Assembly: GCA_009929695.1 (NCBI GenBank) | Contig: RZZW01000024.1 | Span: forward strand, 1 to 51,896 | DNA from: Clostridia bacterium | GTDB taxonomy: Bacteria > Bacillota > Clostridia > Oscillospirales > Ruminococcaceae | Direction of reading: 5' to 3' | DNA: 51,896 nucleotides | In this document: piece after piece, positions 8,147 through 17,892 of the stretch | Layout: the number at the start of each line of letters is the position of its first letter | Numbering within the stretch: position 1 is the stretch's first letter | Notes under the pieces: model-generated | Told to the model about the DNA's origin: nothing | Databases searched by the model: none | The model's input: only the letters and a program-made list of their open reading frames with translations | Position numbers and translations under genes: made by a program

Positions 8147-9372
8147 TGTACGTTATAATAGGCGGCTCGGCAGCGGCAATAGGCTGCATAGACGGCATTC
8201 GTCAGGTCGATAAACACGGCGCAATAACGCTTGTGACAGACGAGGCAAAATTCAATTACTCGCGCCCGCTCATCTCATATTTATTAGAGGGAAAAACAAC
8301 AGAAGAAAAAATGTGCTACCGTTCAGATGAATGGTTTTTGCAAAATAACGTGAACATCATATCGGGCGTAAAGGCGCAAAAGCTCGACGCTAAGGCAAAG
8401 ACGATAGCGCTCTCAAACGGCGACACACTGCCGTATGACAACGTGCTAATCGCCACAGGCAGCCGTCCGTTTGTGCCGCCAACGCAAGGGTATGACACAG
8501 TTTTGCAAAAGCACACGTTTATGACGCTCGAAAGCGCAAAGGCTTTGGCGGCTTCATTAAATAAAGACAGCCGCGTGCTGATTGTCGGCGCGGGCTTAAC
8601 AGGCGTAAAATGCGCCGAGGGCATTCGCTCGCTGTGCAAAGAAATCACAATAGTTGACCTCGCGCCGCGCGTTTTGCCCGCTGTGTTAGACGAAAAAGGC
8701 TCGGCAATGGTGCAAAAGCGCATGGAGGACAACGGCGTAAAATTTTATCTCGGCGACTTGGTTGAAAAATTTGACAAGACAACGGCGACCCTGAAATCGG
8801 GCACTGTGCTTGATTTTGACGTGCTTGTTATGGCAGTTGGCGTGCGTCCAAACACGCAGCTTGTCAGCGACGCGGGCGGCGAGGTAAACAGGGGCATAAT
8901 CATTGATAACGCTTGCCGCACAACGCTGCCGTTTGTATATTCGGCGGGCGACTGCACAGAGGGGTACGACGCTGTCTCGGGCGAAAAGCGTATGCTGCCG
9001 CTGTGGCCAAACGCCATGCTTCAAGGCGAGACGGCGGGGCACAACATGGCGGGCGGCAACGCCGATTTCACACAGGGCATGGCGATAAACGCGTCGGGTG
9101 TGTTCGGCCTGCACATGGTGACGGCGGGCAGCTACGACGGCGAAAGCTATGTTGAAGAAAAAGACGGCAGCTACAAGCGCCTTATAACCGCAGACGGCGT
9201 TTTAAAAGGCGTTATAATGGTGGGCGACGTCGCGCGCGCGGGCATTTACACAAGCCTTATCCGCAAGCGCAAGCCGCTCAGTGAAATCGATTTTGAGCTT
9301 ATAAAGGAGTCGCCGCAGCTGATGGCATTTTCAAAGGGCGACCGCGCAAAACAGCTTGGGGGTGAGGTATGA
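8146..9372 (+). CDS. FAD/NAD(P)-dependent oxidoreductase of the glutamate synthase cluster
   Basis: Class of pyridine nucleotide-disulfide oxidoreductases related to rubredoxin reductase and the NirB N-terminal part. FAD is bound by an N-terminal GGSAAA loop in place of the usual GxGxxG; NAD(P) by VGAGLTGVKCAE around residues 145-158; and FVYSAGDCTEG is the second FAD contact. At 408 residues it lacks an extra C-terminal domain. It overlaps the ferredoxin gene by one base and the GXGXG gene by four, so the three are translated together. It probably takes electrons from NAD(P)H and passes them through the ferredoxin subunit. Exact partner and cofactor preference cannot be read from the sequence. 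Confidence 0.87.
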   Translation: MYVIIGGSAAAIGCIDGIRQVDKHGAITLVTDEAKFNYSRPLISYLLEGKTTEEKMCYRSDEWFLQNNVNIISGVKAQKLDAKAKTIALSNGDTLPYDNVLIATGSRPFVPPTQGYDTVLQKHTFMTLESAKALAASLNKDSRVLIVGAGLTGVKCAEGIRSLCKEITIVDLAPRVLPAVLDEKGSAMVQKRMEDNGVKFYLGDLVEKFDKTTATLKSGTVLDFDVLVMAVGVRPNTQLVSDAGGEVNRGIIIDNACRTTLPFVYSAGDCTEGYDAVSGEKRMLPLWPNAMLQGETAGHNMAGGNADFTQGMAINASGVFGLHMVTAGSYDGESYVEEKDGSYKRLITADGVLKGVIMVGDVARAGIYTSLIRKRKPLSEIDFELIKESPQLMAFSKGDRAKQLGGEV

Positions 9373-10094
9373 TGATAGACGCAAAAAATATGCCCGCAAA
9401 GGAGCTTTGCGAAATTGTTAAGCACGAGGCGGGCAAAGCGCTTGTGCTCGACAACGTGAACGGTCAGCGCTACATTGCGGCGGGGCTTGGCAGCAAAAGC
9501 ATAACGATAAACGGCACGGCGGGCAATGCGCTCGGGGCGTATCTTGACGGCGCAAAAATAACCGTCAACGGCAACGCGCAGGACGCGTGCGGCGACACAA
9601 TGAACGACGGCGCTATCATCATAAACGGCTCGTCGGGCGACGCAACAGGCTACGCCATGCGCGGCGGACGCATTTATGTAAAGGACGACGCGGGCTACCG
9701 CGCGGGCATTCACATGAAGGCGTATAAAGAAAAACAGCCGGTGCTGATAGTCGGCGGCAAGGTCGGCAGCTTTTTGGGCGAGTATCAAGCGGGCGGCATA
9801 ATAATTGTGCTCGGGCTTGACGGCGACGGCGAAAAAGCACCTGTGGGGCGCTTTGTCGGCACAGGCATGCACGGCGGCAAAATGTTTTTGCGCTGTAAAG
9901 AGCTGCCTGACGATTTGCCCGCGCAGATTATCCCGCATAAAGCAACAGCCGCAGATATGGATTACATCGACAAATATCTCACCGAATACTGCGAAGCGTT
10001 CGGTGTTGAGCGCGATAATTTAAAGCAAAACGATTTCTTTGTGCTCGAACCCGACACAAAAAACCCGTATAAACAGCTTTATTGTTATTCTTAA
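9369..10094 (+). CDS. Glutamate synthase GXGXG subunit (archaeal-type split GltB, domain 3)
   Basis: A right-handed beta-helix protein of 241 residues built of repeated G-x-x-G-x-x-x-x-G turns (for example GTAGNALGAYLDGAKITVNG, GDTMNDG, GSSGDATGYAMRGG). The fold forms the C-terminal structural domain of GltB and also occurs in FwdC/FmdC. The ATG overlaps the preceding stop (ATGA) after GGGGGTGAGG. With the amidotransferase and FMN subunits at 3424-6023 it completes a glutamate synthase split into separate polypeptides. FwdC is the alternative family member but no other formylmethanofuran dehydrogenase genes are near. Confidence 0.87.
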   Translation: MMIDAKNMPAKELCEIVKHEAGKALVLDNVNGQRYIAAGLGSKSITINGTAGNALGAYLDGAKITVNGNAQDACGDTMNDGAIIINGSSGDATGYAMRGGRIYVKDDAGYRAGIHMKAYKEKQPVLIVGGKVGSFLGEYQAGGIIIVLGLDGDGEKAPVGRFVGTGMHGGKMFLRCKELPDDLPAQIIPHKATAADMDYIDKYLTEYCEAFGVERDNLKQNDFFVLEPDTKNPYKQLYCYS

Positions 10095-10118
10095 CTCTTG
10101 CGGATACGTGCAACTTTT

Positions 10119-10358
10119 GTAGGGGACGGCAGACTATTACGAACTTAAATAAATCGCTATACAATGGTAATGCACCGTAGGGCACGACGACCTCGGCGTG
10201 CCGTAATTGTCGCACAAGCTCTCGGCTTGCGGCGTGCCGAGGTCGTCACGCCCTACGTCCCGCTCCTGCGGAGACGTGCAACCTTTGTAGTGGCGAGCAT
10301 TGCGCGTCCGGTTCGGCAGCACATTTTAAAATTGTAGGGGCGATTCACGAATCGCCCG
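10119..10358. repeat. Cluster of GTAGGG-family elements before glnA
   Basis: The 317-bp gap 10095-10411 holds a partial element (GTAGGGGACGGC, 10119), a full inverted element (10177-10256, GTAGGGCACGACGACC with CGTGCCGAGG facing it), a degenerate copy around 10287 (GTAGTGGCGAGCATTGCG) and a half element (10334-10358, GTAGGGGCGATTC). No convincing promoter or terminator for glnA is visible, so glnA may depend partly on read-through from upstream. Confidence 0.85.
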
Positions 10359-10411
10359 CGTAGTTTCGCACGAATACTTACCATAAATAATGAAACAGCG
10401 AGGTAAATCAA

Positions 10412-11728
10412 ATGAACTCCACTGCGCAGGATGTGCTTAAATTTGTAGAGGAAAACGACGTAAAATTTATACGTCTTGCTTTCTGCGACATTTTCGGCAC
10501 TATGAAAAACATTGCCATAATGCCCGCGGAGCTGCCGCGTGCGTTCGAGACAGGCATTTCATTTGACGCTTCATCAATCGCGGGCTTTGCGCCTGTGGAT
10601 AAATCAGATTTATTCCTCTTTCCCGACGCCGCCACGCTCTGCGTTTTGCCGTGGCGTCCGCAGACAGGGCGCGTCGTGCGGTTTTTTTGCGACATCAAAA
10701 CTGCCGATGGCGAGCCGTATAACGCCGACGCGCGCCATATTTTGCGCCGCACGCTCGACGAAATAGCCGCCGCGGGCTACGAGTGCAAGGTGGGCGCTGA
10801 GTGCGAATTTTACCTTTTTGAGCGCGACGAAAACGGAAACCCGACGCAAAAGCCGCAAGATAAAGGCGGATACCTCGACGTAGCGCCGCTTGATAAAGGC
10901 GAAAACGTGCGCCGCGAAATCTGCCTGACGCTCGAAGAGATGAACATTCGCCCCGAATCAAGCCACCACGAGCAAGGGCCGGGGCAAAACGAGGTCGATT
11001 TCAAATATAATCTGCCGCTCAATTCAGCCGACGACGTTGTGACGTTCAAGGGCGTTGTGAAAACAGTCGCCGCGCGAAACGGACTCTACGGCTCGTTCAG
11101 CCCAAAGCCGCTCGCGGATAAGGCGGGCAACGGCATGCACATAAATTTGTCGCTTTCGCAAAACGGCAAAAATGTTTTTGCCAAAAACGACGACGGCACA
11201 GACAGCGAAATAATGTTTTCATTTATCGCGGGCGTGCTTGCACATTCAGCCGAGTGCTGCGCGTTCACAAACCCTGTGCCCGGCAGCTACGAGCGGCTCG
11301 GCAAGTTTGAAGCGCCGCGCTACATCGCGTGGAGCCATCAAAACCGCAGCCAGCTTGTGCGCATACCCGCGGCGGCAAGCGACGAATTTTCACGCATCGA
11401 GGTGCGCACGCCGGACGTTGCGTGCAATCCGTACTTCGCGTGCACGCTGTTGCTTGCGGCGGGCTTTGAGGGCGTTAAAAATAAAATGCAGCTCAAAAAC
11501 GAAACTCCGTATGACTTGTACACGCAAAACACCTCCGCGCTTGAGCAATTACCCGAGACGCTTGAAAAGGCGCTCGACGCGGCAAAAACGTCTGATTTTG
11601 TGCGCCGCGTGCTCGGTGAAGAGGTCACGCGCAAATATATTTCACTAAAGCAGCAGGAGCAAAACCGTTATTTCGCGGCAGCGGACAAAGAAAAATATCG
11701 CCGCGAGGTGTATTTTGAAATGCTTTAA
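10412..11728 (+). CDS. glnA: Glutamine synthetase type I
   Basis: Ammonia assimilation into glutamine. The 438-residue length and motifs are those of GSI: CDIFGTMKN near the N-terminus, AECEFYLF (metal ligands), SSHHEQGPGQNEVDF, NGMHINLSL and NPYFACTLLLAAGFEG. No extended adenylylation region is evident, as in the short Gram-positive/alpha type. GAGGT lies 9 bp before the ATG. It is followed after about 35 bp by the ANTAR regulator, an arrangement reminiscent of the clostridial glnA-nitR pair. Unlike glnN and gltB1, its own upstream DNA shows no AAAGGC leader. Confidence 0.94.
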   Translation: MNSTAQDVLKFVEENDVKFIRLAFCDIFGTMKNIAIMPAELPRAFETGISFDASSIAGFAPVDKSDLFLFPDAATLCVLPWRPQTGRVVRFFCDIKTADGEPYNADARHILRRTLDEIAAAGYECKVGAECEFYLFERDENGNPTQKPQDKGGYLDVAPLDKGENVRREICLTLEEMNIRPESSHHEQGPGQNEVDFKYNLPLNSADDVVTFKGVVKTVAARNGLYGSFSPKPLADKAGNGMHINLSLSQNGKNVFAKNDDGTDSEIMFSFIAGVLAHSAECCAFTNPVPGSYERLGKFEAPRYIAWSHQNRSQLVRIPAAASDEFSRIEVRTPDVACNPYFACTLLLAAGFEGVKNKMQLKNETPYDLYTQNTSALEQLPETLEKALDAAKTSDFVRRVLGEEVTRKYISLKQQEQNRYFAAADKEKYRREVYFEML

Positions 11729-11762
11729 GCCGGTAAAAAACCTTACAAGGGGGTGAGGCGCT

Positions 11763-12338
11763 TTGGCAGGTGCGCTCATTGTTTCAGGCGGCGAAAAAGG
11801 GCGCGATATGCTTGCCGAGGTGTTGCGCGGTATGCAGATGGAGATAACCTCTGCGTGCTGTGGCGGCGGAGAGGCGCGCCGCCTGCTTATTGAAAACGAC
11901 TACGAGCTCGCGGTGATAAATTCGCCGTTGAGCGATGAATTTGGGTATGAGCTTGCGTCCGACGCGGCTATGCAAACAGGCGCGGGCGTTGTTTTGATTG
12001 TCAAGGCGGAGCTTGCGGATGAAATAAGCGTCAAGGTTGAGGACGCGGGAGTGTTCGTTGTGTCAAAGCCTTTCAACCGCGCTTTGCTTTTCAGCGCGAT
12101 AAAAATGGCGTGTGCCGCGCATCGCCGCCTTAACGCCTTGCAGCAAAAAAACACACAGCTTCAGCAAAAAATCGACGATATCCGCCTTGTGGACAGAGCC
12201 AAATGTGCGCTTATACAGCACCGCCAATTGACAGAGCCGCAAGCGCACAAATACATCGAGCGCGAAGCAATGGATTCAAGAAAAACCCGCCGCGAGGTGG
12301 CGGAAAGCATTTTGATTAGCTGCGAAGGGAAAATTTAA
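11763..12338 (+). CDS. ANTAR-domain RNA-binding antiterminator with a degenerate receiver domain
   Basis: 191 residues. The N-terminal 115 or so follow the response-regulator receiver pattern but carry Asn53 (LAVINSPLSD) where the phosphorylated aspartate should be, and the acidic pocket is missing, so phosphorylation control is unlikely. A coiled segment (about 118-135, Leu/Gln rich) leads to an ANTAR domain at about 135-185 (AKCALIQHRQLTEPQAHKYI, then REAMDSRKTRREVAESIL). ANTAR proteins bind hexaloop RNA hairpins and prevent termination. The start is a TTG after AAGGGGGTGAG. Location right after glnA and the AAAGGC leaders of glnN and glt make it the natural candidate regulator of the island; it resembles NitR/GlnR-type proteins described in solventogenic clostridia. 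Confidence 0.88.
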   Translation: MAGALIVSGGEKGRDMLAEVLRGMQMEITSACCGGGEARRLLIENDYELAVINSPLSDEFGYELASDAAMQTGAGVVLIVKAELADEISVKVEDAGVFVVSKPFNRALLFSAIKMACAAHRRLNALQQKNTQLQQKIDDIRLVDRAKCALIQHRQLTEPQAHKYIEREAMDSRKTRREVAESILISCEGKI

Positions 12339-12344
12339 AATATG

Positions 12345-12558
12345 TAGTGGACGGCGTCCTTGACGTCCCGCTCTTGCAGAGGTCAATATGTCCCCCATGA
12401 CGCGATTTTTATGGTGAAACAGTAACCTTTGTAGGGGCGCGCATTGCGCGTCCGCAAATTTCCGCACAAATTCACAAAATGCACCGTAGGGCGGGGGCTT
12501 GCTCCCGCCGCTGTAACCTTGTGCCGTAAGTTACGGCGGGAGCAAGCCCCCGCCCTAC
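12345..12558. repeat. GTAGGG-family elements between the ANTAR gene and dapF
   Basis: A partial GTAGTGGACGGCGTCC element at 12345, a GTAGGGGCGCGCATTGCGCG element at about 12434 preceded by TTTTATGGTGAAACAGTAAC, and a complete inverted element (12486-12558) with the CGGGGGCTTGCTCCCGCC word. The middle one with its 25-bp lead-in recurs at 18661-18706. Confidence 0.85.
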
Positions 12559-12615
12559 GGTGCGCCGTTATATTTCGCATCCATATAGGAGAAATTTTAT
12601 TAAGGAGAGGGAAAA

Positions 12616-13449
12616 ATGAAGCTTGATTTTACTAAAATGCAGGGCTGCGGGAATGATTATGTGTATATAAACTGCTTTGAGCAGACCGTCGCTGACCCCG
12701 CTGCGCTTGCTGTTCGGTTGTCTGACAGGCACACAGGAATAGGCGGCGACGGCGTTATTCTCATTTGTCCGTCTGATGTTGCGGACGCGAAAATGCGTAT
12801 GTTTAACCTCGACGGCTCGGAGGGGAAAATGTGCGGCAACGGCGTGCGCTGTGTGGCTGAATATCTGTTCACGCACGGCATGAATAAACGCGCCGACTGT
12901 GTGGACATCGAGACGCTTTCCAGTATAAAGCACATCGTCCGCGAAGCGCCGCAGCTTTACACCGTCGACATGGGCACGCCGATATTAAAGCCGTCCGACA
13001 TACCCGTCACAGGCTTTGATGAAAACCCTATTATCGACCGCCTTGTCGAAGTGAACGGCGGCGGCGTGCGCATCACGTGCGTCAGCATGGGCAACCCGCA
13101 CTGCGTCGTGTTTGTCGATGATGTAAACAAGCTAAATCTCCCGATGCTCGGAAATCAGTTTGAGCACGCTAAAATATTCCCCGAGGGCGTAAACACCGAG
13201 TTTGTTCAGCGCATCGACGAAACTCACCTCAAAATGCGCGTGTGGGAGCGCGGCAGCGGCGAAACCCTAGCCTGCGGCACAGGCACCTGCGCGTGCGTCG
13301 TAGCAAGCGTTTTGTGCGGCTATTGCCCCATGAACGCAGACGTTGAGGTGGTGCTTTTAGGCGGCGTTTTGACAATCCGATACACCGGAGAAACAGTGTA
13401 TATGACAGGCAACGCGGTGACGGTGTTTGATGGAACGGTTGAAGTGTAA
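12616..13449 (+). CDS. dapF: Diaminopimelate epimerase
   Basis: Interconverts LL- and meso-diaminopimelate for lysine and peptidoglycan synthesis. Both catalytic cysteines are present: Cys73 in GKMCGNGVRC and Cys220 in ETLACGTGTC. The N-terminal MQGCGNDYVYI and RMFNLDGSEG segments are typical, and 277 residues is normal. AAGGAGAGGG precedes the ATG. With dapL at 15463 it points to the aminotransferase route of meso-DAP synthesis. It lies between two repeat-filled gaps and is probably its own transcription unit. Confidence 0.96.
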   Translation: MKLDFTKMQGCGNDYVYINCFEQTVADPAALAVRLSDRHTGIGGDGVILICPSDVADAKMRMFNLDGSEGKMCGNGVRCVAEYLFTHGMNKRADCVDIETLSSIKHIVREAPQLYTVDMGTPILKPSDIPVTGFDENPIIDRLVEVNGGGVRITCVSMGNPHCVVFVDDVNKLNLPMLGNQFEHAKIFPEGVNTEFVQRIDETHLKMRVWERGSGETLACGTGTCACVVASVLCGYCPMNADVEVVLLGGVLTIRYTGETVYMTGNAVTVFDGTVEV

Positions 13450-13487
13450 ACGAATGTTTATGGGCGGATATTTATAAAATTCACAAC

Positions 13488-13564
13488 GTAGGGAACGCAT
13501 TGTATGCGTTCCGAATCCGATGGTTTGCGCGAACCCAACGGAACGCATACAATGCGTTCCCTAC
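13488..13564. repeat. GTAGGG-family inverted element (AACGCAT word)
   Basis: GTAGGGAACGCATTGTATGC at the left and the inverted copy ending AATGCGTTCCCTAC at the right, with centre CCGATGGTTTGCGCGAAC. The lead-in AAATTCACAAC and the centre recur in the element at 43305-43384, but there the inner words are different. Confidence 0.88.
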
Positions 13565-13582
13565 GATGCATGTTGTGAGTGA

Positions 13583-15223
<1,641 letters not shown>

Positions 15224-15228
15224 AAGAA

Positions 15229-15406
15229 AAAAGAAGATAGAAGAAAGAAGAAAGAAGAAGTAAGGAGTTACCGCTTTGCGGTAACATTATAATAAGTAGT
15301 GCGTCTACGTTGGTCTTATATAAAGCTTGACATAGACGCACTAACTATTTTAATGTGACGGCGTAGCCGGCACTCATTACTTTTTCTTTCTTCTATCTTC
15401 TATATT
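15229..15406. repeat. Polypurine/polypyrimidine-bounded element with nested palindromes
   Basis: Left arm is a long A/G run (AAAAAAGAAGATAGAAG and onward) ending AAGTAAGGAGTTACC. Right arm runs CACTCATTAC then a long C/T run. Inside are GTTACCGCTTTGCGGTAAC, an inner inverted pair TAGTGCGTCTA / TAGACGCACTA around a centre, and GTGACGGCGTAGCCGGCAC. It is the largest of six copies in the window. Confidence 0.85.
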
Positions 15407-15417
15407 CTTTCACGTTG

Positions 15418-15426
15418 TGTTATAAT
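15418..15426 (+). promoter_or_regulatory. Extended -10 promoter of dapL
   Basis: TGTTATAAT (TG-n-TATAAT) lies 37 bp before the dapL ATG. No good -35 is present because the preceding DNA is the repeat's polypyrimidine arm. Confidence 0.5.
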
Positions 15427-15462
15427 AAACACATCAACTTTGCATAGAGAGTGGGAACCAAT

Positions 15463-16662
15463 ATGAAAATCAATAAAAATTATGCGGCGCTCAATGAGAG
15501 CTATTTATTTTCGACTATTGCGAAAAAAGTGGCGGCGTTTCAAAGCGCTAATCCGGATAGGGAGATTATCCGCCTCGGCATAGGCGACGTTACGCTGCCG
15601 CTCGCCGCGCCTGTCATCGACGCACTGCATAGCGCTGTTGACGATATGTCGAAAAAAGAGACGTTCAAGGGCTACGGCCCCGAGCAGGGCTACGGCTTTT
15701 TGAGGGACGAGCTTGTGAAATATTACGCTAAACGCGGCGTTTCGCTCGATTCTGACGAGGTTTTTGTCTCTGACGGCGCAAAGAGCGACATCGGCAATAT
15801 CCTCGACCTTTTCGACAAGGACAACACCGTGCTCGTGCCCGACCCTGTGTACCCTGTCTACGTCGACACAAACACGATGGCGGGGCGCAAAATCGTCTAT
15901 GCGCAGGCGACGAAGGACAACGGCTTTCTGCCGATGCCGCAAAGCGATGTCGCGGCGGATATAATCTATATTTGCAGCCCAAACAACCCCACAGGCGCGG
16001 CGTACACAAAAGCCCAGCTTGAAAAATGGGTCGAATACGCGCAGAAAAACGACGCTGTTTTGCTTTTTGACGCGGCGTATGAGTGCTTCATCACAGACGA
16101 CGCGCCGCACAGCATTTATGAAATCGACGGCGCAAAAAGCTGCGCGATAGAGTTTTGCTCGTTCTCAAAAACGGCGGGCTTCACAGGCACGCGCTGTGGA
16201 TATACGGTAGTGCCAAAATCGCTCGCGCGCGACGGCATGGTGCTAAACGCGATGTGGCTGCGCCGCCAAACAACAAAATTCAACGGCGTGCCGTACATCG
16301 TCCAAAAGGGCGCGGCGGCTGTGTTTACAGACGAGGGTCAGGCGGCAATTAAGCAAAATATCGACTATTACCGCCAAAATGCGGCAGTAATTGCGGCGGC
16401 GCTAGACGAGTGCGGCACATGGTATTGCGGCGGCAAAAACAGCCCCTACATATGGATGCAGTGCCCCGCCGGCATGAAGTCGTGGGACTTTTTTGATTAT
16501 TTGCTCGAAAACGAGGGCGTAGTCGGCACACCGGGCGCAGGCTTCGGCACACAAGGTGAGGGCTTTTTCCGCATGACAGGCTTCGGCGACGCAGAAAAAA
16601 CCAAAACCGCCGCCCAAAAACTAAAAAAGGCAATCCTCGCACTTGAAAAGTTAACAAATTAG
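15463..16662 (+). CDS. dapL: LL-diaminopimelate aminotransferase
   Basis: A PLP enzyme that converts tetrahydrodipicolinate directly to LL-diaminopimelate, feeding DapF. Class I aminotransferase features: IIRLGIGDVTLPL near residue 35, YGPEQGYGFLRDEL, SPNNPTGA, the PLP lysine in SFSKTAGFTGTR, and FFRMTGFGD at the end. 399 residues from the ATG at 15463; a GTG 12 bp upstream lacks a ribosome binding site. These motifs fit DapL better than generic aspartate aminotransferases. Its presence near dapF supports the one-step aminotransferase variant of lysine synthesis. Confidence 0.92.
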   Translation: MKINKNYAALNESYLFSTIAKKVAAFQSANPDREIIRLGIGDVTLPLAAPVIDALHSAVDDMSKKETFKGYGPEQGYGFLRDELVKYYAKRGVSLDSDEVFVSDGAKSDIGNILDLFDKDNTVLVPDPVYPVYVDTNTMAGRKIVYAQATKDNGFLPMPQSDVAADIIYICSPNNPTGAAYTKAQLEKWVEYAQKNDAVLLFDAAYECFITDDAPHSIYEIDGAKSCAIEFCSFSKTAGFTGTRCGYTVVPKSLARDGMVLNAMWLRRQTTKFNGVPYIVQKGAAAVFTDEGQAAIKQNIDYYRQNAAVIAAALDECGTWYCGGKNSPYIWMQCPAGMKSWDFFDYLLENEGVVGTPGAGFGTQGEGFFRMTGFGDAEKTKTAAQKLKKAILALEKLTN

Positions 16663-16681
16663 AGGTAATATGAAATAAGAG

Positions 16682-16812
16682 ATAATAAAGAAGAAAGAAA
16701 AAGTAAGGTGTGATACCTTTGGTATCACATTGCGACAAATAGCCGCTTTTTATTAAAATGTGATTGCGTAGCAATCACTCATTACTTCTTATATCTTCTT
16801 TTTTCTTTCTTC
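16682..16812. repeat. Polypurine/polypyrimidine-bounded element, copy downstream of dapL
   Basis: A/G arm (AAAGAAGAAAGAAAAAGTAA), hairpin GTGATACCTTTGGTATCAC, centre, hairpin GTGATTGCGTAGCAATCAC, then CTCATTACTTCTT and a C/T arm. The architecture equals the element at 15229 but with different inner words. Confidence 0.85.
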
Positions 16813-16845
16813 TTTATTTGCATAAATAGATTTTGGAGGTAACAT

Positions 16846-17892
16846 ATGTCTGTCACAAGCACACTATTCGGTCGCACTCAAAATGGGGAGGACGTTTACA
16901 GCTATACGCTTGAAAATTCAAACGGTATGCGTGTCTGCATCATTGAATATGGCTGCGCCGTAACAAATATTTTTGTCAAAAATAAAAAAGGCGAGTTCAG
17001 CGACGTTGTGCTTGGCTACGACAACCTCGAAGCATACGAAAACGCGTCCGGCTGCCTCGGCAAATTTGTCGGGCGTTACGCAAACCGCATCGAAAACAGC
17101 ACCTTTACAATAGGCGACACAACATATAACCTCACGCCGAACAACGGCAAAAACCACCTGCACGGCGTGCTGATGTCAACTGTGTTCAAGGGCAGCGTCG
17201 AGGACGACAAGCTTGTCCTTACATATAAAAGCCCCGACGGCGAGGAGGGTTTCCCGGGTAACCTCGACGTCACCGTCACCTATTCGCTCACCGACACAAA
17301 CGCGATAGTCATGGACTACACCGCCACAACCGACAAGCCGACAATCGTGAATTTCACAAATCACAGCTATTTTAACCTCGACGGCGTAGGCTCACAGAGC
17401 GTTTTAAAGCAGACGCTTCAAATCGAAGCCGAAGCCTACTGCGAGGGCAACGCGGAAACATGCCCGACAGGCAATATTCTGCCCGTAAAAGGCACGGCGT
17501 TTGATTTCAGCACGCCGAAAGCCATCGGGCGCGACCTCGATATGGACGACCCTCAAATTAAAATGGCAAACGGCTACGACCACAACTTTATTCTTGACAA
17601 AGGCATAAACGGCCTTGCGCTTGCCGCCACAGTGCGCAGCGCAAAAACAGGCATAACTATGGAAACCTACACAACGCAGCCGGGCGTCCAGCTTTACACA
17701 GGCAATTTCCTCGCAGGCAGCGAGTATGCGGGCAAAGACGGTAAGCCGCACGTAAATTATCAGGGCTTCTGCCTTGAGACGCAGCACTACCCCTGCACGC
17801 CGTCGCACCCCGAATTTCCGTCTGTACTGCTGATGCCCGACGAGGAATATCACGAGACGACAGGCTATAAATTCATCACGGACGGCGAATAA
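16846..17892 (+). CDS. galM: Aldose 1-epimerase (galactose mutarotase)
   Basis: Interconverts alpha and beta anomers of hexoses. Family motifs: GRYANRIENS, KNHLHG (first catalytic His), TNHSYFNLDG (second His), NGYDHNFIL (Asp) and GFCLETQHYPCTPSHP (catalytic Glu). 348 residues, cytosolic, TTGGAGG before the ATG. Its stop shares a base with the start of the NERD-domain gene, so the two are coupled. No other galactose genes are present in the window, so its substrate could be any aldose. Confidence 0.93.
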   Translation: MSVTSTLFGRTQNGEDVYSYTLENSNGMRVCIIEYGCAVTNIFVKNKKGEFSDVVLGYDNLEAYENASGCLGKFVGRYANRIENSTFTIGDTTYNLTPNNGKNHLHGVLMSTVFKGSVEDDKLVLTYKSPDGEEGFPGNLDVTVTYSLTDTNAIVMDYTATTDKPTIVNFTNHSYFNLDGVGSQSVLKQTLQIEAEAYCEGNAETCPTGNILPVKGTAFDFSTPKAIGRDLDMDDPQIKMANGYDHNFILDKGINGLALAATVRSAKTGITMETYTTQPGVQLYTGNFLAGSEYAGKDGKPHVNYQGFCLETQHYPCTPSHPEFPSVLLMPDEEYHETTGYKFITDGE

